DNA of 64,000 bases, taken from assembly GCA_016808115.1 (NCBI GenBank), contig JAEQBH010000039.1, forward strand, positions 1 through 64,000. The letters run 5' to 3'. This DNA comes from Tetrastigma voinierianum. Its lineage: Eukaryota > Streptophyta > Magnoliopsida > Vitales > Vitaceae. This document shows positions 12,600-23,962 of this stretch, in pieces. Both the position numbers and the translations under genes were made by a program. Numbering within the stretch: the stretch's first letter is position 1; each line of letters opens with the position of its first letter. The notes under the pieces were generated by a model. The model worked only from the letters and a program-made list of their open reading frames with translations, made no database searches and had not been told where the DNA came from.

Positions 12600-13025
12600 C
12601 AACGGGGATGTTATAAATCACCCGACTAGAACAAAAGACACACCATCTTTACTCATGAGTCATTATTTAGTTTATCAAGTCTCAATTCTGCTTAAAATAG
12701 AATGACCAGCCCATGAAGGATCCAACATCTGAATGACCTTAAGAGATTTGTCAAGTGACATTTACAATTGCATTTATAGATAGAAACTTTACGTCGAGAA
12801 ACTCGAATGAAAAAAGCGTAGTCGAAAATAATCCATCACGGATACTCTATCTTAATGGTTGGCAAAGGCCGAATGCGCCAACATGATGAACACCTTATAT
12901 TTTAGTTAAAACAACTAAGCATATGGGAATATAAGAAAAGGCATACCTCGGGCTCACCCGAATCCCGGTCTTATTTCTTCATAGCCGGGAGGCATATGTG
13001 GCGCTTGACAAGGAAGTTTTGGAAT
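12600..13025 (-). pseudogene. Fragment of the G gene unit (G4)
   Basis: From GGGGATGTTATAAATCACCC to the CAAGGAAGTTTT region it matches 2652-3060 of G1 and 18135-18550 of G2 in the same orientation. It stops just before the exon-like segment of those copies. No reading frame of its own. Confidence 0.75.
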
Positions 13026-13335
13026 TAAGGAAAAATATATCTGTATTGTCTTGTACATACATGGCACTGACACACATCACGCATCTGTGATGAACATTCT
13101 TGCAATATCGACCGTTGGATCAAGATGATTGTGATGTGATGATGGGCGTTGGAAGATAGATAAGAAGGAGGAGGCGGGTGGGTTCAGGTTGTTTACTTAT
13201 TTTAAAAATAGATATATAAATATAAATTAAAAACAAAAACAACATTCAAAACAATGCGTTTCGATCATATTGTCATACACATTATCAACGCTACGATAAT
13301 TATCTACAGACATTAAAAAAATTTAAGTAATATCG
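13026..13335. other. Unassigned spacer
   Basis: Separates fragment G4 from the X2 repeat. It contains the gene-flank-like phrase GACCGTTGGATCAAGATG and an AT-rich end. I see no gene. Confidence 0.3.
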
Positions 13336-14362
13336 AAGTTATTGGTTATAGTATTAAGAAATTTTTAAATTAAAATCATAATCAATAACTATAATATTGA
13401 TTTAAAAATTTTTTTATCATAGACACTACTTTTAACATTAATTTGCTTTTTAATCTATTTTGCTTTTTTTGTTTTCTTAAATTTGAATATGTTTGGTACA
13501 AGACTCATTTTTCTATACCTAATTTGCTCTTCTTTCAATCACAGGCGTTGAAAGCCACAACTAGCATTCATTGCTATGGCAGGGAGTTGTTGAAGGCTGA
13601 AAGTTGAAACTCAAACCACCGGTCTGGAAGTACACAGTTTTTTTTATTTTCCCATGCTCGTGTCGAACCCGCGGTTTTGGTCGTATAAGAGTATTTCGCT
13701 CCCGAGTCCCTAAATTTTTTTTATAGTAATTGATACTTTATTTTTTTGATGGCTGTGACTTCTTAGTATGTATGTTCGTTAAACTCACGGTCGTATGTTG
13801 ATTTCTTTCCCCATGGTTATTAGCTGCCCGGATACACTAAAGAAATGCCCCTACAACCAAAAGATATAGCCCAAACGAAAAGAAAAAAGAACGAAAGTGA
13901 AATAACCTTAAATCTAATCTGTGAATCTAACTTTTTCCGTGTTTTTCTTTAAAAGTAATTTATTTTGAATAAAAATAAATTTTTTCATTTTTATATTTAT
14001 ATTACCTCTTAGAAGAAAATGTTATATTTGAAAAAAAATAAAATATATATTTTTATCCAAATCAGACCAAAAATTAATAAGAGTCAAATTTCCAAAATTA
14101 GATTTTCAAAAGGTATTTTAATCAAATCATCCAAAGCAAAACTAGTAACTATATTAAGCCTATTTGTTTATGATTTTTAAAAACTATTTTTTCTGAAAAA
14201 ACAAGAATAATAAAAACATAAAAAACACATTTAGTTCCTAATTTTTTTTAATCTAAAAAATACAAAAAACACAAACAATCTTAAATTTAGAGTCCAGAAA
14301 ACACTCCCATCTTAATTTAGAGTCCAGAAAACACTCCCATCTTTATATTTTTAAAAATTATT
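13336..14362. repeat. 1-kb direct repeat, copy X2
   Basis: Second copy of 1-976. It holds a private tandem duplication of 30 bp (14284-14313 and 14314-14343, both containing TTAGAGTCCAGAAAACACTC), which X1 has once. The exon-like reading ALKATTSIHCYGRELL after a CACAG acceptor-like site is at about 13550-13610. Confidence 0.8.
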
Positions 14363-14789
14363 ATAATAAAAAGAGTAGCTTATCTAGTTCAATTATTCTT
14401 CTAATATAAGATATTTAAAGGTTTTCTCATTATCTAAATACTTACCATTGTTGCCATATTTACACAAAAATGAATAAAACAACCGATGGTTGAGCTAAAA
14501 AAGGTTATTGATTCAAATATTTAGTAGTCAAAACTTTTTAGATTAGAAAATGTGTTTTTGAAGGTTATTGTGGATAATTGTTCAACCGTTTTTATAAGTT
14601 TCCTATATATGGTCTTTTTTTACCAAACAAATAATAATAATAATAATAATCCAATTGTATAAAGATTAAATAGCTAATCTTGGCTAAATAATATGGGAAG
14701 ACATAAATTGGTGTGAGAATTGGTTGAGATAATAAGATGGAAGTTATAAACATTCCATGAATTCAATTAAACATGCCTACGTCACAAGA
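14363..14789. other. Unassigned AT-rich spacer with ATA microsatellite
   Basis: Holds an (AAT)n run near 14622-14650 and otherwise unstructured AT-rich DNA. It ends at the first inverted array unit. No gene seen. Confidence 0.4.
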
Positions 14790-15690
14790 ACAAGTCTTTT
14801 TAAAATATGAGTTTACTCTTATATCAAAATTGTTTTTTCTATTTAAAATTTAAACAAGAAATAAAATATTCGACAGATTCTCTTTACTATTTTGTTAGGG
14901 TTACCATTTAAAATGTATTCTTAAAAAATAGCGTTAAAATTTATTAATTAAAAAAATAAAAATGAAAATATCGTAATTCTTCTTATTTTCTTAAATTGAG
15001 TTGGTCTTTTTAAAATATGAGTTTACTCTTATGCCAAGTGGCTTCTATTTTAAAATTTAAACAAGAAGCCAAAATATTCGACAGATTCTCTTTATATTTT
15101 GTTAGGGTGCCTTTAAAGTGTATTCTTAAAAAATAAGCGTTAAAATTTAGTAATTAAAAAATAAAAATGAAAATATGTGTTCTTCTTATTTCCTTAAATT
15201 GAGTTGGTCTTTTTAAAATATGAGTTTACTCTTATATCAAAATTATTTTTTCTATTTAAAATTTAAACAAGAAATAAAATATTCGACAGATTCTCTTTAC
15301 TATTTTGTTAGGGTTACCTTTTAAAATGTATTCTTACAAAAATAGGGTTAAAATTTAGTAATTAAAAAAATAAAAATGAAAATATCGTAATTCTTCTTAT
15401 TTCCTAAAATTGAGTTGGTCTTTTTAAAATATGAGTTTACTCTTATATCAAAATTGTTTTTTCTATTTAAAATTTAAACAAGAAATAAAATATTCGACAG
15501 ATTCTCTTTACTATTTTGTTAGGGTTATCTTTTAAAATGTATTCTTACAAAAATAGGGTTAAAATTTAGTAATTAAAAAAATAAAAATGAAAATATCGTA
15601 ATTCTTCTTATTTCCTTAAATTGGGTTGATCTTTGTAAAATATGAGTTACTCTTATATCAAAATTATTTTTCTATTTAAAATTTAGAAGT
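14790..15690. repeat. 206-bp unit array, inverted, about 4.3 copies
   Basis: Reverse complement of the units at 5915-8625. The inverted landmark TTAAATTGAGTTGGTC recurs at about 14992, 15193, 15403 and 15617, with a partial unit at the left edge. It lies upstream of the inverted first-exon copy G3, mirroring the arrays next to G1 and G2. Confidence 0.93.
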
Positions 15691-16259
15691 AAAATGGTAA
15701 CATAATTTGTCAATAAAACCTAACTCAAATGGTTAAAGGTTCAGTCGGACATGAAAATAGAAGGGGTTCAGGATTATAGTTTCGATGAGAATAAATTTAT
15801 GAGGAATATATTACTATGATGTAAAAGCAGAATGAATAAATGTAAAAAAATAAAATAAAAAAGTACTAACATAATTTAAAATTTTATTTATATTACGATG
15901 TTAAGAACATAATTGAGTTACGTTAACGTTTTGGTCTTGACTCTTAAGTGTGTATATTTATTATTTAAAGGCCAGCGAATAGCAGCAGCATATAATAAAT
16001 TATTTTGAGAAAGAAAATATTGCTTGCAATAATAATGTTATTTATTAATGTGCGAAAAATCTTTTACCATTTATTGCTTCCAATAAAACCCAAACGAGAA
16101 TTATTATATTTATGAGAGGAAAGCTGTCACTAGAGGGAGGGATGAAGAATATGGAAGAAACGAACGGGAAGAGGAGGCCAAAGAAACTTAAAAGTTGAAT
16201 GCAAAAGATTGAAAGCGGGAAAACAAACAACTCAGACTAACTACCCATATTAAAGACAG
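15691..16259. promoter_or_regulatory. Conserved upstream region of G3 (inverted)
   Basis: Reverse complement of the 600-bp stretch between array and first exon in G1 and G2, including the TAATAAATTATTTTGAGAAA block near 15990 and the AG-rich stretch near 16120-16200. A promoter role is inferred from position only. Confidence 0.35.
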
Positions 16260-16299
16260 GCCATATTCGACTCGCTTCCCCCTCGCTGATTCACAAAAA

Positions 16300-16682
16300 A
16301 TGGCAAGTTCTCTTAAGCAATTTCTTGTCGCGAAACGAGGATCTGTCTTCAAAACCTCTTTTCAACAAAATCCACTTGCGTTCCAGCAGCTTCCCCCTCC
16401 CACCGCCACAGACCAGAGCAAAAACAAGCAAATAATGCGGTCAGAATCGCCATCAACCATTTTCTTCTCTTTCTGTCTCTAATGTTGTTAGTCAATCAAA
16501 TCAGAGTGGAGATGTTGGGGGAGCTGAAGAGAGTTTTAGGTTTCCCATTTCTGGTGTTTCCAAAAAACCGCGGAACAGACTTCGTGGATTCAAAAAGAAG
16601 GTTGAAGTTGTAGTTGAGAGATTCTCTGGTTGTTTCAAGAAGAAGAGGACCAGCAAAGCTGCTTCTGTAAAGTCATCTACTG
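16300..16682 (+). pseudogene. G3: inverted partial gene copy, first exon
   Basis: Inverted copy of the G1/G2 first exon. The ATG at 16300 gives MASSLKQFLVAKR; compared with the other copies two bases after ATG are missing (ATG-GCAAG against ATGTGGCAAG), which shifts the start. The basic part (PRGFKKKVKVERF in G1) is recognisable near 16560-16660 with several indels. It ends at CTACTG|GTTAG as in the other copies. Past about 16900 it runs into the 450-bp repeat block rather than the rest of the gene, so it is a truncated copy. Confidence 0.5.
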
Positions 16683-16900
16683 GTTAGTTTCTTTCATTCC
16701 TTTTTTACGCTGTTCTCTCTCTCTGTTCGATTTTCCACAAAATGCGGGCAGGAAATCAAACTAAAACATCGAATTAATCATCTATCACATCTGGTTGTAA
16801 AGCTTGAAACAATCTTTTGGTTTTGTTTTTGTTTTTGTCTTCTTGGGGGGTTCTTGAAAAAATTCCTATTTTGATACAAAATAGACTTTATATTCTTGCC
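16683..16900 (+). other. Truncated intron copy of G3
   Basis: Inverted copy of the sequence after the first-exon donor in G1 (4925 downward). Ends where the 450-bp repeat begins; the junction marks the truncation. Confidence 0.4.
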
Positions 16901-17880
16901 AGATGTTTCCGATCCAGTTCAGCTGGCAAGACACCATGGGCGATAAAGTCCAGAACTCTACGATCTTTTTGGTGTTTTCAATGTAAATGGCGGAATTTCC
17001 ATTGATGGGGCTTTGTTGTTCCACTGGTGATTCAGCATCATCATCTGTGAAACAATGTCAGCGTCTTAGAAACCGTGGTGTCAATTGACATTAGGCCATT
17101 TCATCATCATGCAAAAGGTTCCAATACTTGTAGCAAGTGAAGAATTAAAGGAAAAAAAATGAATAGAAACCAGTAACTTAAGGCATTATTTAGAGTAAGG
17201 AAATATTGACTGAGGCAGTCGACATAAGTCGATTAGGCGTTTGCTCCGCAGGTCTTCGATTGCACAGGTTACGCTTCTTTTCGTAGTTTGGACTTGGCAG
17301 TAGTTCGAACTCGACTCCACAATTTGATTTTCACGATGTTATTAGACACGTAGCCGCGATTTAGATCAGTTAATTTGGCAAGACACCATGGGCGATAAAA
17401 AAAGATAGAACTTCGATCTTTTTAGTCGTTTCCAATGTAAATGCTTGGAATTTCCATTGATGGGGCTTTGTTGTTCCAGTGATTGACATCATCATCGTGA
17501 AACAATGTCGGCGTCTTAGAAGCGTGGTGTCAATTGACATTAGGCCCGTTTCATCGTCATCACGAAAGGTTCCAATACTTGTAGCAAGTGAAGAATTAAA
17601 GGAAAAAATGAATAGAAACCCCGGTAACTTAAGGCATTATTTAGAGTAAGGGAAATATTGCACGAGGCGTCGACATAAGTCCGGTTAGAGGCGTTTAACA
17701 CGGTCTTTGTGCTGAGTTACTGCTTCTTTTTCATGGTATGGACGGCGAGTGTAGTTCAGACTCCGGCTCCACAATTTGATTTTCACGATGTTGATGAGCA
17801 CATGGCACGATTTCGATCGGTTGTTTGGCGAACACCATGGAGGCGATAAAATCCGAACTCACGACCTTTATTTCACTTGG
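16901..17880. repeat. Tandem repeat of about 450-470 bp, 2-3 units
   Basis: The phrase CACCATGGGCGATAAA recurs at about 16932 and 17384, with a diverged third at 17836. The block GGTGTCAATTGACATTAGGC recurs near 17078 and 17527. G1 carries about one and a half units (1905-2400). The minus-strand frame at 17731-18003 crosses the last unit and may include 3' exon sequence, but copies do not agree on a frame. Confidence 0.75.
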
Positions 17881-18559
17881 AAACCCTTTGGCTGAAACTT
17901 CTTGGCGTACCTGACATTTCGAGGTCCATACAAGACAACACATTGTATTTAGGGAAGAAGCATAGTTTAAGGGAGGAACAAGCTTCGACCATTCATCATA
18001 CATATTAATATATGAGCCCTAAGAGAATGTCTTACTATATGACATTCACTTGCCAACTCCACAACGAAAATAATCTAAAAGCCATACAGAGGAATTATCT
18101 ATTTCTCATACGATTTACTTGATGTTTCTTGACAAGGATGTTATAAATCACTGACTAGAACAAAAAAGACACATGCATCTTTACTCATGAGTCATTATTT
18201 AGTTTATCAAGTCTCAGTGCATGGAATAGAATGACCCGACCCATGAAGGATCAATGTCCCTGAATGACCTTAAGAGATTTGTCAAGTGACATCTACAGCG
18301 CATTTATAGATAGAAACTTTATGTCGAAACTTCAGTAAGAAAAAACTTTAGTCACGAAGAAATAATCCATATGGACTCTATCTTAATGGTTAGCGGCGAA
18401 TGCGCCAACATGATGGGCACCTTATATTTTTAGTTAAAACAACTAAGCATATGGGAATATAAGAAAAGGCATACCTCGGGCTCACCCCAATCACGGTCTT
18501 ATTTCTTCATAGCCGGGAGCATGCGTAGGCGGCGCAACAAGCAAGTTTTGTAGTTGGAA

Positions 18560-18905
18560 CTCAAGCTCTGCTTCCAGGTTGATCCATTTCAAGCACCTGC
18601 GGCGGTGGCTCTTCGTGGAAACACTACTTGCATACTCACCATCCTCGATTAAGGGAGAGAAGAAATATTTGTATCATTAGGATCTTGATTTCTGTACTTG
18701 ACTTATGGCGACTGGTTGGTAGCTCTTTGCCTCTAATTTTCTTAGGACTGAGTAATACCTTCCTTTGGAAACTTGCGGATTACGGGATGATTTTCTTTTG
18801 GAAAGTTCGATCTTTAATTCTGAACCACTTTTGCAGTCTCATCCATGCTTGCTTTCGGCTTCGATTTCGGCTTTCGGTGACATCATGTACATGATTCCGA
18901 TACTG
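18560..18905 (-). pseudogene. Putative downstream exon of G2
   Basis: Matches the exon at 3071-3413. TTTGTTCTCGTCAG upstream is a good acceptor-like sequence in minus-strand sense. The acidic tail seen in G1 (EEPPPEVLEMDQ) is partly preserved as CCACCGCCGCAGGTGCTTGA. Confidence 0.45.
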
Positions 18906-20408
18906 ACGAGAACAAAACTTGAGACATGTACTTATAACATGGTTTGAATGAAAATTTGGAACTGTAGTTTAGCTAAATACATAGAATAAATCAAACATAA
19001 ACCTGAGAATCAAAACGCAGTTACATTATTAAGATCTTAGTGATAAAACCGGTTAGGTGCAAACCAGCGAAAGCATAGACAAAAATCTTTTCTGTGAGAA
19101 CAAAAAAATTTTGGAAGCCGATTAGTTATTAACATTTTTCTAAGTCGCCCGGTAGAAACTTACAAAAGCCCCATTGTGCGGCTCTCATCATTCGAGCAAG
19201 CACGAGGTGCGATTGATGGCTTGATCTATATGCACTCTCAGTAAATCAAGGCCGACTTTTTTCTTTTCTTCTCTTTATTTTCGAGTTCAATAGAACCTCA
19301 ATTTTAGCCACATGAATCATTTTTTGGAGTAGCATCGAATCGATTTGTGTTATTCGCATTACATCATTCTTGTCTTTTTATAAAAGTTATAATTCCTTTT
19401 TACTTGCTCATCACTAAAATGTGCTCGTTCTTATTTCTTGATTCAAAAAATTGGCCCGATAAAAACCTACAAGAAAGCGCATTCTTTTATAAAAGTTAAT
19501 AATTCATTTTTACTTGTAAATCACTAAAATGTTGTTACTCTTTGTAGGAACAATCACTTGTCAATTTTTTTTATTTTTGCTTTTACTGTGAAAAATATAT
19601 TTAAAAATGGTTAATTATAAATAGTAAACAATGTATACATTTCTAAATTATTTAATTTGTATATAAAAGATATAAAATCAATTAAATTAGTTTAAAATTG
19701 TATATAAAAGTCATTTATCTATCTAAAATCCTGGTTGTTATTTTCCTTCACTTTTTCTTTCAGGTTCTACTCTTTCCCTTTCCCTCAAACTTTTTGAAAC
19801 AGCGGGACATTGTCTTAACATTGTCTCTCTTTTTTTTAATCGAAGTCTTAACATTGTCTTAAAAATCCCAATTTTGCTTTCTGTTTTATATTTAAGAGCA
19901 TTCCATGATATGTGGGTGTGGGTCCTGAGCTTAGAAGCGATGTTGGTGACCCTAATTGACACACCTAATAGGGAATGATGATCAAAAGCAAAGCACAAGA
20001 AAACATAGAAGATATGTCGGCAACTAATTTATTGTCTAATTAATCAAAGCCATTTCCTAAAATCAGCGAGAAAATTAACTTTCAGAATATTAAATAAAGG
20101 GTACAGATAGAACACTTAAAAATACTAAATTCAATTTTGAGGACAGCAGTTAAATAATTCAAGTAGCTAGATGCATCTACTTGGAGATCAATAAACATCT
20201 GGCAAGAATATAAAGTCGATTTTGTATCAAAATAGGAATTGTTTCAAGAACCCCCCAGAAGACAAAAACAAAAACAAAACCAAAAGATTGTTTCAAGCTT
20301 TACAACCAAATGTGATAGATGATTAATCCGACGTTTTAGTTTGATTTCACGCACTTTGTGGAAAATGTCGAGCAGAGAAAGCGACGTAAAGGAATCAAAG
20401 AAACTAAC

Positions 20409-20780
20409 CGATAGATGACTTTACAAAAGCAACTTTGTGATCTCTTTACTTCTTGAAACAACGAGAGAATCTCTCAGCTTTAACCTTCTTCTTGAATCCA
20501 CGAGGTTTGTTCCGCGGTTTTTTGGAAACACCAGAACTGGAAAACCTAAAAATCTCTTCGGCTCCCCCAACATCTCCACTCTGATTTGATTGACTAACAC
20601 CATTAGAGACAGAACGAGAAGAAAATGGTTGATGGCGATTCTGATCGCATTTATCATGTGTTTTGATTACGCACGTGGCGGTGGAGGTGAAGAGTACGTG
20701 GGATCGCGATTTTTGTTGAAGAAGGTTTTTAGCACGGATCCGTTTCTGCGCGACGTATTGCTAAGAAGAACTTGCCACAT
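20409..20780 (-). pseudogene. Putative first exon of G2
   Basis: Same architecture as the G1 first exon: a hydrophobic start, a proline-rich middle (SSPPPP), a serine/glycine stretch, a basic tail, then a GT donor. The frame is broken near codon 8 and again in the basic region. Its upstream region (20800-21424) and the array beyond mirror G1. Confidence 0.5.
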
Positions 20781-20799
20781 TTTGTGAATCTGCGAGGAA

Positions 20800-21424
20800 G
20801 AAGAGTGAGTCGAGATATGGCACGATCTTTTAATATGGGTACGTGATGCAGGTGGTTTGTTTGATCTCTCAAGTCACGTCTTTCCCACTTTCAATCTTTT
20901 GCATTCAACTTTTAAGGTTCTTTTGCCTCCTCTTCCCATTCGTTTCTTTCATATTCTTCATCCCTCCCTCTAGTGACTGCTTTCCTCCCATAAATATAAT
21001 AATTCGTTTGGGTTTTATTGGAAGCAATAAATGGTAAAAGATTTTTACGCACATTAATAAATAACATCATTATTGCGGCTGATATTTTCTTTCTCAAATA
21101 GACTTATTATATCTTTAGCGCTATTATTGGCATTTAAATAATAAATACACACACTTAAGTGTCAAGACCAAAACGTTAACGTAACTCAATTATATTCTTA
21201 AATACTATAATATAAATAAAATTTTAAATTATGTTAGTACTTTTTTATTTTATTTTTTTATATTTATTCATTCTGCTTTTACATCATAGTAATATATTCC
21301 TCATAAATTTATTCTCAGCTGAGAACTATAATAATCCTGAACCCCTTCTATTCTCATAATTTAGACTATTTAACCGCCATTTGAGTTAGGTTTTATTGAC
21401 AAATTATGTTACCATTTACTTCTA
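20800..21424. promoter_or_regulatory. Conserved upstream region of G2
   Basis: Direct copy of 5353-5914, lying between the first exon and the tandem array. Promoter role inferred from position; no core element can be named with confidence. Confidence 0.35.
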
Positions 21425-22408
21425 AATTTTAAATAGAAAAACAATTTTTCATATAAGTAAACTCATATTTTAAAAAGACCAACTCAATTTAAGGAAATAA
21501 GAAGAATTACGATATTTTCATTTTTATTTTTTTAATTACTAAATTTTAACACTATTTTTTTAAGAATACATTTTAAAAGGTAACCTTAACAAAATAGTAA
21601 AGAGAATCTGTCGAATATTTTATTTATTGTTTAAATTTTAAATAGAAAAAACAATTTTGATATAAGAGTAAACTCATATTTTAAAAAGACCAACTCAATT
21701 TAAGGAAATAAAAATTCTGATATTTACATTTTTTATTTTTTTTTAATTACTAAATTTTAACACTATTTTTTTAAGAATACATTTTAAAAGGTAACCTAAC
21801 AAAATAGTAAAGAGAACTGTCGAATATTTTATTTCCTGTTTAAATTTCGTAGAAAAACAATTTTGATATAAAGTAAACTCATATTTTAAGAAGACCAACT
21901 CAATTTAAGGAAATAAGAAGAATTACGATATTTTCATTTTTATATTTTTAATTACTAAATTTTAACACTATTTTTTTAAGAATACATTTTAAAAGGTAAT
22001 CCTAACAAAATAGTAAAGAGAATCTGTCGAATATTTTATTTCTTGTTTAAATTTTAAATAGAAAAACCATTTTATATAAGAGTAAACTAATATTTTAAAA
22101 GACCAACTCAATTTAAGGAAATAAGAAGAATTACGATATTTTATTTTATTTTTAATTACTAAATTTTAACACTATTTTTTTAAGAATACATTTTAAAAGG
22201 TAACCCCTAACAAAATAGTAAAGAGAATCATCCAAATATTTTTATTTATTGTTTAAATTTTAGATAGAAAAAGAACAATTTTGATATGAGTAAACTCATA
22301 TTTTAAAAACACCAACTCAATTTAAGGAAATAAGAAGAATTCTGATATTTTCATTTTATTTTTAATTACTAAATTTTAACACTATTTTTTAAGAATACAT
22401 TTTAAAAT
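21425..22408. repeat. 206-bp unit array, 5 copies
   Basis: The landmark ACCAACTCAATTTAAGG recurs at about 21478, 21689, 21896, 22103 and 22312. The array stops abruptly in mid-unit at about 22408, where LTR sequence of family A begins. Confidence 0.93.
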
Positions 22409-23424
22409 ATACACAAATTCTGATCAGCATATAATTTAGCATGGATCAACCATCACCCAAACTAGCTCACTTGAGCTATTCAATATTCATCAAACATCAC
22501 CCAAAATTAGCTCATTTGAGCGATTTACGTCTACCATCCCTCCCAAAGGCCTATACACTGGTACTGTTCCATATAATTGTGACATCATGTTAACACATCA
22601 AACTTATGCATTAACCTATTAATTCCACACAACTCAAGCCATTCATTTCAAAAATATTTCAATAAATTATGAAACAAACAGCCCATACACAGTCACGGAC
22701 TGTCCAAATGGGTTCCAAAAATTCTCCAAAAATTCCAACAATTCGGTCCCAAGTTTTCGGACCGATCAAACGGCCGTTCAAGGCCTCAAACCAACCGAAA
22801 CATTACAAAACACTTAAATAAAGTGTAACTTCAAGTAGGATAAAACCCCTACCTCACGGAGTTTGTCGAAACTCCAGCTTTTTTGAGTGTCATCGTGGCT
22901 CTCATCACGTGATCAACTTTGCCTTCAATCTCGGCGAACCTGCGTCAGATTTTCATAAATCACGAGAAAAAAAGCGAAGAGAAGAAAAAATAAAAAAAAA
23001 TTCTCTCTCCCGTCCTCTTCACTCCCAACGCCCTCTCCCTTTCGATTGATTTTTCATTTTATTATTATTATAATATTATTATTATTATTATTTTGAATAC
23101 ATAACTTATATTGCCTTATTCGGGTCCATTTCTCTCCCGAAAAATTTTATTTCTTTTCAGTTCAATTATTTTAAATGAACTTTAACTCAAGCCATTTTCG
23201 ACTTGAATTTTAGTAAAAATCATCCTGAAAATCATTGACAGTTTATTACCCGAAATTCGTAAAATATTACGATTGTCTCGAGGTGGCCGAAACACTACGG
23301 GTCACTAAATTCGCGAGACAAATTTACTTGACGCGATCCGTTTCATCATCGAGTTTAAGAAATTTCAGTTTTCAACGAAATTACCGTTTACCCGTTTTCG
23401 AAAAATTGAATCCTCTGGGTTTTA
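22409..23424 (-). mobile_element. Truncated 3' LTR of gypsy element A1
   Basis: Reverse-strand family A LTR. It matches 55800-56851 and 59640-60733, including AATTCGGTCCCAAGTTTT, CCTACCTCACGGAGTTTGTC and the TTA microsatellite at about 23059-23096. It ends near GGGTTTTA, followed by C-rich sequence that corresponds to the polypurine tract on the minus strand. The outer half of the LTR is missing at the junction with the 206-bp array. Confidence 0.8.
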
Positions 23425-23777
23425 TTCCCTCCTTCCCCCCCATCGCATCACTCACATGCATATGCTACCTTCTACAACTCGAAGGCGGGTAGCCGGTATG
23501 ATAACCAGCCAGGTCACAATCAGCACGACAACGATGGGTTGTCAACTCATCCATGTCATGAATTACATCAAACCCGAATATATCTGCCATATCGTTGACT
23601 CTCACTCTAGATCTTAGGGGAGAATTTTCCCATACAATGGCTTTTCCCAGAGGCCTTAACCTCTAAGCCTAAATTCTACCTCAGTCTAACTAGTGGTGCA
23701 TATGCCAACCACTAATTGATTTAGTTATCATGAACTAACCCGTTCATCCCTTTTTCTCAATGGTGCTAATTTCCAAC
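23425..23777 (-). mobile_element. Internal remnant of A1 (gag deleted)
   Basis: Matches the A4 internal region 56852-57100 and then, after a jump, 57840-57955. The gag segment between these is absent. It is interrupted by element D exactly at CCAAC. Confidence 0.7.
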
Positions 23778-23962
23778 TGTTGATCGAACCAAAACACATA
23801 TACAAATTTATGACACTATTACCAAAGGACTATTGTCTAATCCCCGGCAACGGCGCCAAAAACTTGTTGATCGAACCAAAACACATATCTGAATTTATGA
23901 CCTCTTGCGAAGGACTGTCTAATCCTCGGCAACGGCGCCAAAAACTTGTTGATATTATACTA
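23778..23962 (-). repeat. Tandem PBS-containing units in left LTR of D
   Basis: TGTTGAT recurs at 23778, 23865 and 23947. Each of the first two units ends in a copy of the tRNA-Asp 3' end (CGGCAACGGCGCCA) followed by AAAAACT. The right LTR has the same arrangement, with units of exactly 87 bp. Confidence 0.9.

Larger units (their letters stand above)
17881..20790 (-). pseudogene. Unidentified multi-exon gene copy G2 (broken)
   Basis: Second direct copy of G1, colinear with 2400-5352. The first exon runs from the ATG at 20780 (MWQVLL, then a frameshift) to the donor-like CTATCG|GTTAG near 20409. The exon at 18560-18905 matches the MSPKAENREAEAS exon of G1. In exon 1 one frame reads SNGVSQSNQSGDVGGAEEI, and the basic KKPRNKPRGFKKK stretch follows. 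Differences from G1 are mostly short GC-rich patches and 1-4 bp indels. Product unknown; it looks like the same plant-specific uncharacterised gene. Confidence 0.5.

Noticed and set aside
14790..22408. Complete Mutator-like transposon
   Set aside because: Inverted arms are present but there is no transposase, no conserved terminal sequence, array edges are in different phases and no target duplication is found; kept only as an alternative.
23842..23862. tRNA-Asp gene
   Set aside because: Only the 3' 18-20 bases of tRNA-Asp are present; no cloverleaf upstream. Explained as primer-site copies.
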